64,000 nt of DNA from QHXW01 sp963752965 (GTDB taxonomy: Bacteria; Acidobacteriota; Terriglobia; Bryobacterales; Bryobacteraceae). Below, in pieces: positions 1 through 8,150 of the stretch (positions are counted from its first letter, which is position 1; each line of letters begins with the position of its first letter). The stretch covers positions 558,001-622,000 of the forward strand of contig CAVWAJ010000015.1 of the NCBI GenBank assembly GCA_963752965.1. Direction: 5' to 3'. A program made the position numbers and the translations under genes. The notes under the pieces were generated by a model that did no database searches, was not told the origin of the DNA, and saw only the letters and a list, made by a program, of their open reading frames with translations.

Positions 1-456
1 GGCGAGGCGCAGTGGACGGCTCCGGCGGCGGCGCGCTGGGACTATCTGATTTTCGGGCGCGGCGGGAACGAGCCCGTCCAAGAGGCGCAGTTGGTTCCCC
101 TCGTGTTCCGCAAGAAGTTTGCCGGAAACCGCTGGGTGGATAACTGGACGATCAACGGAAAGTCTTTCCCGAAGACGGACCCGATTCGCGTGCGGGCAAA
201 CCAGCGGTACCGGCTGCGGTTCGACAACCAGAGCGACGAGACCCATCCGGTGCATCTGCATCGGCATTCCTTCGAGCTGACGAAATTCGCAGGCGCTGCC
301 ACCGCGGGAGTCGTCAAGGATGTTGTGGTGCTGCCCGCGCGTCAACAGGTGGACGTGGACTTTGTGGCAGACAATCCCGGCCCGACGCTGTTTCACTGCC
401 ACCAGCAGTTGCATATGGATTTTGGGTTTATGGCGATGGTGGAGTACGAGGGGTGA
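1..456 (+). CDS. Multicopper oxidase, C-terminal part (5' end outside window)
   Basis: The reading frame is open from base 1, so this is the last 151 residues of a larger protein. It is the third cupredoxin domain of a laccase-like multicopper oxidase, which oxidises a substrate and reduces O2 to water, usually outside the cytoplasm. Two copper motifs are visible: HPVHLH at visible residues 82-87 and HCHQQLHMDFGF at 132-143, which supply type 1, 2 and 3 copper ligands. The residue at the type 1 axial position appears to be Phe rather than Met; that is typical of non-methionine type 1 sites. The signal peptide and first two domains lie upstream, so the exact subfamily cannot be decided. Confidence 0.85.
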   Translation, partial: GEAQWTAPAAARWDYLIFGRGGNEPVQEAQLVPLVFRKKFAGNRWVDNWTINGKSFPKTDPIRVRANQRYRLRFDNQSDETHPVHLHRHSFELTKFAGAATAGVVKDVVVLPARQQVDVDFVADNPGPTLFHCHQQLHMDFGFMAMVEYEG

Positions 457-544
457 AGACGCTGATGGGGTCGGTTTCCGAGTGGCCCGTCATCCGAGCC
501 GGAACCTAAGGGCCAGTCTTTCAGTCGGAACGCTTCGCTCTTGG

Positions 545-1750
545 CTACCAGCGCCAATCCTGAGTGGAAAACAGCGTTCTCCATGTGTCTGCTTCCCGAT
601 CCGCCTGCGTACATCGTGGCCACGGATTGTCGCTGATGCCCGTAAGCGCAAAGCTATAAGGCGGCGTCCAACGAATCAGGAAATAGACATTTGGCTCGGG
701 CTCAAAATTCCTCTTGGCATCATGAGGCTCGAATCCAACCTGCCAAAGGTCCGGCGTCTGACAGTGCATTGTATCCCCGAGAAAATCGCCTCCGACGAAG
801 TCGGCATGCAGTTTTTGATGCCACGTGAACAGATCTGGTGACAAAGACCACCCCTGGCTCTCGCTCCACGGCTGAGTCATCCACTCATCCACGAAGTCTC
901 TTGGACTCAGAGCCACCGGGGCAACGCGACGAACTCGATCTCCCTCGATAAGGAAGTGGCGGACGGCCTCACGATTGTGCACGCCGGCATCAACGCTGCG
1001 CTGTGTGAATTCTATGATGGCATCCACCGGCCCGCTGAAGTGCATTGGCGAATTTACGATGCTCCCCACTACGTAGCCCTGACCGCGCAGATAACCATCA
1101 CCAGATTGATCAACCAGGCTCTTTGAGCCTGATGAATCCACCCGCCAGATCCGGTAATAGACCCGGTGCCACGCGGAGGCGCAGCCCCATTCGTTCCCGA
1201 GCGTCAGTATGTACGCTGGTCCGGTTTGTTTCCCGCCCTCATAAGATTGCCATATGTGCACCGCATTGATGTGTTGTGGGGTGTAGTTTTGGTAATCATT
1301 CTGCTCTGATTCCCAGATACGTTGCCACTTGCCATCGATTCGCTTGTAGCCGTACACGGACTCGTCCTCCTCGCAGACGATTCCCACTCGCGTGATCACG
1401 ATGAGGAGTCCCGATTCCCACGTTAGGCCGACGTCGCCAAGGGAACCCAGTAAATTTTGATCATCCTTCGGAGGTGCGACGCTGACTTTCCCCAATGCCC
1501 TATTGATTCTTTCCAAGACTCTTGTCTCGTCACCTTCCTCTTCAACAGGGCCAAGCTGCGATTCAATCCAATCTCGTAGCTGATGCTTTGCGAGTGTGAG
1601 TTTCGGTCCGCCGCCCGGGATCACAGCAGACACGTCAGTCTGAGCATGCAATGACTGCAAGGTCTCATGCAGCGCCGCCAATCGAGAGTCGGTTTGCGCC
1701 CATCCGTTGCAAACCAGCAGTAGAGCTATTCCGATGAGCCGCATGCCCAT
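545..1750 (-). CDS. Secreted protein of unknown function
   Basis: This is a 401-residue protein if it starts at the ATG at 1750; a second ATG two codons later (1744) is equally possible. The N-terminus is a short signal peptide (RLIGIALLLVCNGWA, then AQT), so the protein is probably exported. I recognise no catalytic motif. The C-terminal half is rich in Trp and Tyr and reads like a beta-rich domain. The reading frame stays open upstream to 1987, but that extension has no protein-like composition and would bury the signal peptide. The upstream region shows no clear ribosome binding site. It stands alone between the oxidase gene and the interrupted enolase gene. Function is not assigned. Confidence 0.65.
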   Translation of the reverse strand: MGMRLIGIALLLVCNGWAQTDSRLAALHETLQSLHAQTDVSAVIPGGGPKLTLAKHQLRDWIESQLGPVEEEGDETRVLERINRALGKVSVAPPKDDQNLLGSLGDVGLTWESGLLIVITRVGIVCEEDESVYGYKRIDGKWQRIWESEQNDYQNYTPQHINAVHIWQSYEGGKQTGPAYILTLGNEWGCASAWHRVYYRIWRVDSSGSKSLVDQSGDGYLRGQGYVVGSIVNSPMHFSGPVDAIIEFTQRSVDAGVHNREAVRHFLIEGDRVRRVAPVALSPRDFVDEWMTQPWSESQGWSLSPDLFTWHQKLHADFVGGDFLGDTMHCQTPDLWQVGFEPHDAKRNFEPEPNVYFLIRWTPPYSFALTGISDNPWPRCTQADREADTWRTLFSTQDWRW

Positions 1751-1926
1751 TATTGTAGTGAGGCACGAGGCGCACCGTCCGGTCACGAGGCTGGATGATC
1801 CTCCGTATGGTCGACCATTCGGAAGGAGCCGTAATGTCGCAGGATCTCTGAGACGCTCACTGCCTTTGGTCCGTATGGCTGCTTCGATTTGAACATCTCC
1901 TTCCCCTTTCTGATATCTTGACCCAC

Positions 1927-2398
1927 ATGAATCGCCGAAGGTTTCTGTCCACGCTTGCGGCTGGGGCGGCCGGACTTTCGAGGCCAATCGCCCTTCTAGC
2001 CGACCTTCCGAAGATGAAGATCAAGCGCATCCGGTTCTATCACAATCCGCACTCGCGCCCCATGTTCAATCAAAGTTTCCACATTGTCACGGTGGAGACC
2101 GACCAGGGCATCACGGGCATTGGCGAAGGCGGATCGCGCGACACCATCGCCGAGTGTGCGGAAATGCTGATTGGCGACGACCCTTCGCGCATCGATCATC
2201 TCTGGCAGCTTGTGTACCGCGGACGCTTTTACCCGGCGGGGCGTGAGAAGCTGCACGCGCTGGGCGCGCTCGATATGGCGTTGTGGGACATCAAGGGCAA
2301 AGCACTGGGCGTGCCGGTCTATGAGCTGCTGGGCGGCCAGTCACGCGATCACATCGAGTGCTACTCAACGGGCTTTCCGGAGAAGGGAAGCCTCAAGG
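1927..2398 (+). pseudogene. Enolase-superfamily (MR/MLE) enzyme, N-terminal fragment interrupted by IS
   Basis: This is the first part of a mandelate racemase/muconate lactonizing enzyme family protein, most like the galactonate/gluconate dehydratase group. It starts at ATG 1927 with a twin-arginine leader (NRRRFLSTLAAGAAG), then the capping domain typical of the superfamily (TVETDQGITGIGEGG, ALDMALWDIKGKALG, ELLGGQ). Coding is cut after the codons for GSLK by the IS3-family element at 2399. Read on into the element, the frame runs about 35 codons to a stop near 2502. The barrel half resumes at 3976. As it stands the enzyme cannot be made whole. Confidence 0.88.
2395..2398. repeat. Target-site duplication, left copy (AAGG or AGG)
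   Basis: The bases just left of the element are AAGG. The same AAGG occurs at 3972-3975. The duplication is 3 bp (AGG) or 4 bp (AAGG) depending on whether the A at 3972 is the last base of the element; IS3-family elements make 3-5 bp duplications. Confidence 0.75.
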
Positions 2399-2435
2399 TG
2401 GACTGGTCCCCATTTTTGAGACAAACAGTTAAGAC
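2399..2435. repeat. IS3 element left inverted repeat
   Basis: This 37-bp end pairs with 3936-3972. The match is exact over 2417-2435, and over 2404-2411 after a 5-base mismatched stretch. It begins with TGG, as expected for IS3-family termini. Confidence 0.85.
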
Positions 2436-2464
2436 TCATTTTTCATTGAATGGAGAATTGAGTC

Positions 2465-2809
2465 ATGGGATTGTCACGCAGGCAGTTCACGCAGGAGTTT
2501 AAGCTGGCCGCCGTCCGGCGGCTGGAACAAGGGGTATCAATTGCCGAGGTGGCGCGCGGGCTGGAAGTGAACCCGAACGTGCTGCACCGATGGCGCCGGG
2601 AGTTCCGCCAGGGTCCGGGCAACGCATTTCCAGGTAATGGAAAACAGCGCTGGTCCGAAGGCCGGGTGGCGGAACTGGAACGGAAGGTCGGCCAGCAGGC
2701 GCTGGAAATCGATTTTTTGAAGGGGTGCTTGCAGCACATCGAGGAACAGCGGATGTTGCAGGCACTGGCTGGGAATCCGCGGTCTTCCGGAAGGTCAAAG
2801 AAGAAGTGA
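2465..2809 (+). CDS. IS3-family transposase OrfA (helix-turn-helix)
   Basis: This 114-residue DNA-binding subunit starts at ATG 2465. An HTH_Tnp_1 domain lies at about residues 5-50 (FTQEFKLAAVRRL, SIAEVARGLEVNPN, LHRWRREF). It is followed by a leucine-zipper-like helix (VAELERKVGQQALEIDFLK) used for multimerisation in this family. It overlaps orfB, which is in the -1 frame. The slippery heptamer T TTT TTG at 2713-2719, in the zipper region, is where ribosomes would shift to make the OrfAB fusion transposase. Unshifted OrfA usually acts as a repressor. Confidence 0.93.
   Translation: MGLSRRQFTQEFKLAAVRRLEQGVSIAEVARGLEVNPNVLHRWRREFRQGPGNAFPGNGKQRWSEGRVAELERKVGQQALEIDFLKGCLQHIEEQRMLQALAGNPRSSGRSKKK
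2713..2737 (+). promoter_or_regulatory. Programmed -1 ribosomal frameshift signal (slippery T6G plus hairpin)
   Basis: In the OrfA frame the bases read T-TTT-TTG (2713-2719), a canonical X-XXY-YYZ heptamer. After a 5-base spacer, GTGCT (2725-2729) and AGCAC (2733-2737) can form a 5-bp stem with a TGC loop. A -1 slip leads straight into the orfB frame, whose nominal GTG start is at 2725. Confidence 0.7.
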
Positions 2810-3657
2810 GGGCCAGCGGCGGACTGACGATCAAGCGGATGGTGAAACTGGCCCGGGTGAGCCGGGCCAGCTACTATCGCTTCGACGAGAATGGGAAATC
2901 GGGCTCCGATTCCGATATGGATCTGCGCGACGCGATCCAGCGGGTGGCGCTGGAATGGCCCAGTTACGGACGTCGGCGCATCACCCGCGAGTTGCATCGG
3001 CGCGGGCGGGCGGTGAACTGGAAACGTGTGTACCGGCTGATGGGTGAGGACAATCTACTCTGTGTGCGGAAGCGGAGGTTCGTCGTGACGACCGATTCCA
3101 ATCATGGGCGGAAGGTCTACCCGAACCTGGCGCGGCAGATGGTGCTGACCGATGTCGATCAGCTCTGGCGCGCCGATATCACCTACATCAGGCTTCGCGA
3201 AGAGTTCGTGTTTCTGGCTGTCGTTCTGGACGCTTACTCGCGCCGCGTGATCGGCTGGGCGCTGGACCGGACGCTCGAAGATGAACTGACGCTGAGCGCA
3301 CTGCGCATGGCCTTGTCACGGCGGGTAGTCGAACCGGGTCTGGTGCATCATTCCGATCGCGGCTCGCAATACGCCAGCGGCGACTACACCGGACTTCTCA
3401 AAGAGAACGGTGTTCAGATCAGCATGTCGCGCAAGGGTAATCCGTGGGATAACGCGGCCTGCGAATCATTCATGAAAACCCTGAAATATGAGGAGGTTCA
3501 CCGCAACGAATACCGGGATCTGACCGAAGCGCGGTGCGAAATCGGCACGTTTCTGGAGAAGGTCTACAACCAAAAGCGTCTTCACTCCGCTCTCGGTTAC
3601 TTGCCGCCGGCGGAGTTCGAAGACAAGCTCCGAGCGGCTGCGGGAGCGCAGGCATGA
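2725..3657 (+). CDS. IS3-family transposase OrfB (DDE integrase domain)
   Basis: This is the catalytic half of the transposase, probably made mainly as a -1 frameshift fusion with OrfA rather than from the nominal GTG at 2725. It has an HTH_21 region (WPSYGRRRITRELHRRG, KRVYRLM) followed by the retroviral-type integrase core. The DDE triad is visible: Asp in WRADITYI, Asp in HHSDRGSQY, and Glu in NAACESFMKTLK, with the usual NQKRLHSALGY after it. It is full length (310 residues nominal), with no internal stop. It cuts and joins DNA at the element ends. Confidence 0.95.
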   Translation: MLAAHRGTADVAGTGWESAVFRKVKEEVRASGGLTIKRMVKLARVSRASYYRFDENGKSGSDSDMDLRDAIQRVALEWPSYGRRRITRELHRRGRAVNWKRVYRLMGEDNLLCVRKRRFVVTTDSNHGRKVYPNLARQMVLTDVDQLWRADITYIRLREEFVFLAVVLDAYSRRVIGWALDRTLEDELTLSALRMALSRRVVEPGLVHHSDRGSQYASGDYTGLLKENGVQISMSRKGNPWDNAACESFMKTLKYEEVHRNEYRDLTEARCEIGTFLEKVYNQKRLHSALGYLPPAEFEDKLRAAAGAQA

Positions 3658-3935
3658 AACTGACCGTGCGTTTTCTCAGGCATGGCGGAATCTGTCGGCC
3701 GATGTGTTCCTACTTCAAAAGCCTGGACCGAAGTACCGCTTTCCGGCCGGGGTCGGCCCAGACTGTTAAGGACGCACCGGAAGTTCTACGCCCTACTCAT
3801 CGTCGCGACGAGTTCCGACCGGCTATTCCTCAGCGGGGTGCTCGCCAGCAGAGCCCGCCTCCGCTTCACCGGCACGCCCATCCTAAATCCGTTCCGGGAT
3901 CGGCCACAATGAATTTACAGCGAACGGTCAACAGT
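3658..3935. other. Non-coding 3' tail inside the IS element
   Basis: The stretch between the orfB stop and the right inverted repeat holds no reading frame with recognisable protein features. Open frames cross it, but they look like chance in GC-rich DNA. It belongs to the element because the right inverted repeat lies beyond it. I see no passenger gene. Confidence 0.5.
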
Positions 3936-3972
3936 GTCTTAACTGTTTGTCTCAGCCCAGGGGACCACCCCA
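3936..3972. repeat. IS3 element right inverted repeat
   Basis: The reverse complement of this end matches 2399-2435 in about 30 of 37 positions, including an exact 19-base inner block. It is followed by the right target duplication. Confidence 0.85.
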
Positions 3973-3975
3973 AGG

Positions 3976-4720
3976 GACCGCGCACGCTTGCATCGAGGCG
4001 GGATTTCGCGCGTTTCGCACGGCGGTCGCTGACCCTCCCGATGGCGTCACCTTCAACTCACACCAGATGGTTCGCAAGACTTACGAAGAGTGCGTCGAGA
4101 TTCGGGAGGGCGTGGGCAAGGACGGTGACTGGGCGATCGATTATCACACGCGGCTCGATCTGGCCGACGCGATTCGGTTGAGCACGTTGATCGAGCCTCT
4201 CGAACCATACTTCTGCGAAGATCTGCTGCGTTCGGAAAACACGGATGTGTACAGGCAACTGCGCGGGCAGGTGAAAGTTCCGATTGCGGTGGGCGAGCAA
4301 TTCGGCGACCGCTGGGACGTGAACAAGCTGATTGAGGGCCGCTTGATCGACTATGCGCGCGTCACCATTCCCAACGTCGGCGGCATCAGCGAATACAAGA
4401 AAATCACGACGCTGTGCGAGACGCACTATGTCGGCTTGATCCCGCACTTCACGGGACCGGTGGCTGAGGCGGCCGTGGCGCAGGTGGCCATGACTTTTTC
4501 GGGACCGGTGATGATGGAGATGGTAGGCGCCGGACCGCAGAAAGAGCCGCATCTGCCCCAGGCCTACGATTTCCGCAACGGCAAGATCTGGCCCAATCGC
4601 CGGCCAGGCCTGGGCGCCGAGTTCGATCCCAAGCCGCTACAGATGGTGCTCGAAGTGACCGAAGGATCGCGGCCGATCCCGCTATTCCACCGGCCGGACG
4701 GATCGCTAACTAATTGGTAG
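3976..4720 (+). pseudogene. Enolase-superfamily (MR/MLE) enzyme, C-terminal barrel fragment
   Basis: This is the catalytic barrel of the gene started at 1927. Recognisable pieces are the start of the barrel (ACIEAGFRAFRT), the D-x-H pair (WAIDYHTRLD), metal ligands in CEDLL and AVGEQFGD, the conserved PNVGGI loop, and the late His in GLIPHFTGP. Joining the two halves with one copy of the target duplication gives CTC-AAG-GGA-CC, which is not in frame with ACIEAGF. A small indel besides the IS therefore separates the halves. A TTG inside the IS (3947) would open this frame, but the product would lack the whole capping domain and is unlikely to be active. Confidence 0.85.
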
Positions 4721-4729
4721 CGGCGGTTC

Positions 4730-5377
4730 TCACATCGAAAACCATTTCGGTCCGACGTAGAGGTGATGGCTGATGGCATCGGGCGCTACCAGGTAGATCA
4801 GGAACCCGATCACGCCGTGCGCGAGCCCAAGGAAATAGAGATTCCGATACTTGCGGTAAATGGCGGCGCAGACATACCCGCCGGCCAGCGAAATGATCAT
4901 CAAGAACCAGTTGGGAGCGTGCGCCAGGGAGAACATGACGCCGGCGAGCACCGGAACGGCTTGGGAGCGGTGCGGAAGCAGCGCGGCGAAACGGTTCACG
5001 AAAAAGCCATTCAGTACGTATTGCTGGAACAGCCCCCAGATGCAGTAGAGCAGGAAGCCGGAAAGCGCGACGCGCCACGAAACGTCGCGGATCGTGTTAA
5101 AGATGAGGCCGACAGCCACAAACGCCACTGCGACCAGTGCGAGGGCAGCAGAGAGTTCGCGAAATCCGCGCGGTGCGTTGTCCCAGCGTAGGCCCAACAT
5201 TTCCCGCGTCTCCCCGTGGTAGAGATGCGAAATCACGATCAACAGCAGGATCGGCACCCATGAGTAGGGGTGGATAAAACGAAGCCGCCAGATGTACGCG
5301 AGGATTAGCGAGAAGACAATAGCTGCTTCTGCACCGGCGCGCCAGTCCGCGTCGCGAGGCTGCTTAGAAGAAGACAT
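4730..5377 (-). CDS. CAAX-protease-family (CPBP) membrane protein with altered catalytic pair
   Basis: This 215-residue polytopic membrane protein is read from ATG 5377; an ATG at 5401 would add eight residues. It has the layout of the CPBP/Rce1-like intramembrane endopeptidases. The first motif, normally EExxxR, is here QQYVLNGFFVNR, so the catalytic Glu pair is Gln-Gln. The second (FSLAHAPN) and third (GLAHGVIGF) motifs keep their histidines. It overlaps the upstream CPBP gene by 14 bases, so the two are probably co-translated. With Gln-Gln it may be a non-peptidase partner; I cannot exclude that this subfamily uses Gln naturally. Confidence 0.8.
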   Translation of the reverse strand: MSSSKQPRDADWRAGAEAAIVFSLILAYIWRLRFIHPYSWVPILLLIVISHLYHGETREMLGLRWDNAPRGFRELSAALALVAVAFVAVGLIFNTIRDVSWRVALSGFLLYCIWGLFQQYVLNGFFVNRFAALLPHRSQAVPVLAGVMFSLAHAPNWFLMIISLAGGYVCAAIYRKYRNLYFLGLAHGVIGFLIYLVAPDAISHHLYVGPKWFSM

Positions 5378-6245
5378 GTTTGACCGTATCCACGAGCGCA
5401 TGCAGAATCATCGAAGCCGTTGCGCTCGACGCCCGCTGAAACACCCTTCCATAAGCATAACCCGCAATGGTGGCAAGAATCATGTAGCGCCAATTCGGCA
5501 ATGGCTGCGGACCGTTGTTGAGGTGAGCGCAGCCGAAGATCACGGAAGCCACGATGAGAACACCGGTGGTCGACCCGAACTTTTGCATGAGCCAGTTCTG
5601 AATAAGAGACCGGAAAAGGATCTCTTCGGGAAGCGCGGTGGCGACGAAGATCAGGCCGAAGGTTTTCGCAACTCGAACCGCTGTCCAGTTGCTGGAAAGG
5701 TGAAACCAGGGGAGAAAGGAAAGCGCCAGACCGAGTCCAATCAGGATGGGCGCGACCAGCACAAAGGCGACGAGCGGATCGATGAAGTCCATCACGCGGC
5801 TGGGCAGGTTGTACTTCATGCCTTTCATTCCACGGAAGCCAAGGAACAGGACTAGGGCGAGCGTGATGCCCACGCCATAGGCCACGGTGTGCAGAAAACC
5901 CTGCGCGTGCGTGGGAATCCAGTGGCTGCCCGCGTTGAGCTCAATTGGCAGCCAGAGGGCGAGAATGACGATGAGATCGAGCCAAGTGGCCGGGCCCGCG
6001 TCGGCGCCCTGCAAGAAAATGAGTACCGTGGGCACGAGCGTGTAGCCTGCAATTAAAAGCGCAAGCGGCAAGCTGAACGAGCCGATGCGCCAGGCCATCA
6101 AACAGAAGATGGAGGCCAGCACAATGGGCACGCTGAACAGCAGTGCGGGCCGGCTGCGCAGTCTCTTCTTGATCAGCGCCGGAATGGGCGGCAGCAGGAA
6201 GACGAGAATGACGGCAAGGAAAGCCGCGGGAACCCACGTCCGCAC
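5364..6245 (-). CDS. CPBP family intramembrane glutamic endopeptidase
   Basis: This 293-residue membrane protein has about eight hydrophobic segments and an intact CPBP active site. The pair LPEEILFRSL is motif 1 (EExxxR), FGCAHLNN is motif 2, and HALVDTVKHVFF is motif 3. Relatives cleave C-terminal prenyl or leader peptides within the membrane, and in bacteria they are often linked to bacteriocin maturation or self-immunity. The GTG start at 6245 follows a good GAGAGG ribosome site and lies ten bases after the accC stop, so it sits in the accB-accC transcript. The downstream neighbour is a paralogue with Gln-Gln instead of Glu-Glu. Confidence 0.88.
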   Translation of the reverse strand: MRTWVPAAFLAVILVFLLPPIPALIKKRLRSRPALLFSVPIVLASIFCLMAWRIGSFSLPLALLIAGYTLVPTVLIFLQGADAGPATWLDLIVILALWLPIELNAGSHWIPTHAQGFLHTVAYGVGITLALVLFLGFRGMKGMKYNLPSRVMDFIDPLVAFVLVAPILIGLGLALSFLPWFHLSSNWTAVRVAKTFGLIFVATALPEEILFRSLIQNWLMQKFGSTTGVLIVASVIFGCAHLNNGPQPLPNWRYMILATIAGYAYGRVFQRASSATASMILHALVDTVKHVFF

Positions 6246-6255
6246 GTGTTACCTC

Positions 6256-7650
6256 TCAGGAGCCGTTCCGGCCGGGCTTTTCAGGAGGCAGGAAGCGCTG
6301 GACGAAGTTGGTGTCAAATCTCCCGGCCAGGAAATCCGCGTCGGCGAGAATACGCTTTTGCAGGGGGATGGAAGTGTAGATTCCCTCGACGATGAACAAG
6401 TCGAGCGCGCGGTTCATGCGATCGATCGCCTCGGCGCGATCGCGGCCGTGGGCAATCAGCTTCGCGACCAGCGAATCGTAATAAGGCGGAATTACACAAT
6501 CGCTAAAGGCCGCGGTGTCCACGCGCACGCCAATGCCACCGGGCAGATTCAACGCGGTGATGCGCCCGGGCGACGGCGCGAACGTCTCGGGGTTTTCGGC
6601 ATTGATGCGGCACTCGATGGCGTGGCCTCGCGGTTGCACCGGTCCTTGAAGAATCTGAGGGAGTGGCTCGCCGGCAGCGATCAGGATTTGGCTCTTGACC
6701 AGGTCCACGCCGGTCACCATTTCGGTGACAGGGTGTTCTACCTGAATCCGCGCGTTGACCTCGATGAAAAACAGGTTGCCGGACTCATCCATGAGAAACT
6801 CGATGGTCCCGGCATTGGTGTAGCCTACCTTCTGCATGGCGTCCCGCAGCTTTTCGGAAACGCGGCAGCGGACGTCCGCTTTGAGCGCCGGGGAAGGCGA
6901 CTCTTCGAGCAGCTTCTGATGCCGCCGCTGAATGCTGCATTCGCGCTCGCCCAGGATGGCGACATTACCATGATGGTCGGCAAGCACCTGAAATTCAATG
7001 TGCCGCGGACCGCGGATGAACTTCTCGATGTAGACATCCGGGCAGCTAAACGCAGCGCCGGCTTCCTGCTGCGCCTGCGTCAGCAGTGCCGGCAACTCGG
7101 CGGGGCCATTCACCACGCGCATGCCGCGCCCGCCACCGCCCGCAGACGCCTTCACGATCACCGGATATCCGATGGCCTCCGCGGTCGCGAGCGCCTCCTC
7201 TTCCGTCTTAATGACGCCATCCGAGCCCGGCAGGATGGGCACGCCGGCGTCGCGCATCATGGCGCGCGCACGTTCTTTCACTCCCATGGACTGGATCACG
7301 TCCGGCGTGGGCCCGATGAATTTCAGGCCGGACGCTTCACACACCTGTGCGAAACGCGCGTTCTCGCTGAGGAAGCCGTAGCCGGGGTGGATCGCATCGA
7401 CATTGGTGATTTCAGCGGCGCTGATGATAGAAGGGATATCCAGGTAACTGCGCGAACTCTTCGCCGGCCCGATACAAATAGCTTCATCGGCGAATCGAAC
7501 CGGGAGGCTATAGCGGTCGGCTTCGGAGTAAACGGCAACGGTCGCGATCCCGAGGTCTTTGCAGGCGCAGATGATGCGCAGCGCGATCTCTCCCCGGTTG
7601 GCAATCAGGATTTTTCTAAACGGGGCGGACGGCAAACAGGGCCTCTCCAT
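6256..7650 (-). CDS. accC: Biotin carboxylase, acetyl-CoA carboxylase subunit
   Basis: This 464-residue enzyme carboxylates the biotin of AccB with ATP and bicarbonate, the first step of malonyl-CoA formation for fatty acid synthesis. Clear marks are the N-terminal KILIANRGEIALRI, the glycine-rich ATP-grasp loop (KASAGGGGRGMR), the metal and ATP site (EFLMDESGNLFFIEVNARIQVEHPVTEM), and the C-terminal biotin-carboxylase domain. The only usual start codon is the ATG at 7650, giving about ten extra residues before KILIAN and a 35-base overlap with accB. It is followed by the CPBP protease gene ten bases on. Confidence 0.96.
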   Translation of the reverse strand: MERPCLPSAPFRKILIANRGEIALRIICACKDLGIATVAVYSEADRYSLPVRFADEAICIGPAKSSRSYLDIPSIISAAEITNVDAIHPGYGFLSENARFAQVCEASGLKFIGPTPDVIQSMGVKERARAMMRDAGVPILPGSDGVIKTEEEALATAEAIGYPVIVKASAGGGGRGMRVVNGPAELPALLTQAQQEAGAAFSCPDVYIEKFIRGPRHIEFQVLADHHGNVAILGERECSIQRRHQKLLEESPSPALKADVRCRVSEKLRDAMQKVGYTNAGTIEFLMDESGNLFFIEVNARIQVEHPVTEMVTGVDLVKSQILIAAGEPLPQILQGPVQPRGHAIECRINAENPETFAPSPGRITALNLPGGIGVRVDTAAFSDCVIPPYYDSLVAKLIAHGRDRAEAIDRMNRALDLFIVEGIYTSIPLQKRILADADFLAGRFDTNFVQRFLPPEKPGRNGS

Positions 7651-8080
7651 ACTCGACGGGCTGGCCGTTTGGCACCAACTTGCTCACGATGACCCCGCCG
7701 ATCTCGGCCTCAATTTCGTTCATCAGCTTCATGGATTCGATGATGCAGAGGACCTTTCCGGGCTGTACAGTCTCGCCGACGCGCACGAACGGCGGAGTGC
7801 CCGGCGACGCGCTCTCGTAGAAGGTACCCACGATCGGCGATTTCACCGTGATCAGGTCCTTTTCCGCTGGCTCCGATTCGGATGCCGGCTTGTGAGGCAC
7901 GGGCGTAGCCCCTGAAACATTCCTCAACGCGGAAAGCTGACCCGGCACCACGATGTCCTGGAACTCTCCGCCAAAGGCGCGACGGATGCGTACGCGGTTT
8001 TCGCCGCGCTGCACCTCGAGTTCGGCAACGCCTGTCTCCGCAACTAGCTGGATTAACTCACGAATCTCATCGAGTGTCAC
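7616..8080 (-). CDS. accB: Biotin carboxyl carrier protein of acetyl-CoA carboxylase
   Basis: This 154-residue carrier protein has an N-terminal helical segment (TLDEIRELIQLVAETG), a Pro/Ala/Glu linker, and a C-terminal biotinyl domain with the modification site ESMKLMNEI. The GTG at 8080 is chosen because TLDEIREL is the family's normal N-terminus; the frame stays open upstream but without family sequence. The ribosome site is weak. It overlaps accC by 35 bases and lies 70 bases after the Xaa-Pro peptidase gene. The accA and accD genes are not in the window. Confidence 0.94.
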   Translation of the reverse strand: MTLDEIRELIQLVAETGVAELEVQRGENRVRIRRAFGGEFQDIVVPGQLSALRNVSGATPVPHKPASESEPAEKDLITVKSPIVGTFYESASPGTPPFVRVGETVQPGKVLCIIESMKLMNEIEAEIGGVIVSKLVPNGQPVEYGEALFAVRPV

Positions 8081-8150
8081 AATCGAATAGCTTAACAGTT
8101 TTCGCAGGCACAGCCACCACCGGACGGGGCTGGTTAAGGCGCCATTAGAC

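Larger units (their letters stand above)
2399..3972 (+). mobile_element. IS3-family insertion sequence, complete
   Basis: The element is about 1.57 kb, with imperfect inverted ends of 37 bp (2399-2435 and 3936-3972). Their inner 19 bases (TGAGACAAACAGTTAAGAC) are identical, and an outer TGGTCCCC block also matches. It carries overlapping orfA and orfB in the usual IS3 arrangement and is flanked by AGG/AAGG direct repeats. It lies inside an enolase-superfamily gene in the same orientation. About 315 bp follow orfB before the right end, which is long for this family. Intact ends and both reading frames suggest recent, possibly active, transposition. Confidence 0.92.

Noticed and set aside
2399..3972. 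The element as a genomic island or integrated phage
   Set aside because: Only transposase genes lie between the inverted ends; size and structure are those of a single IS.
6085..7692. A 535-codon plus-strand frame opposite accC
   Set aside because: Biotin carboxylase on the other strand explains the region; the frame has Arg/Gly/His-rich composition and no recognisable fold.
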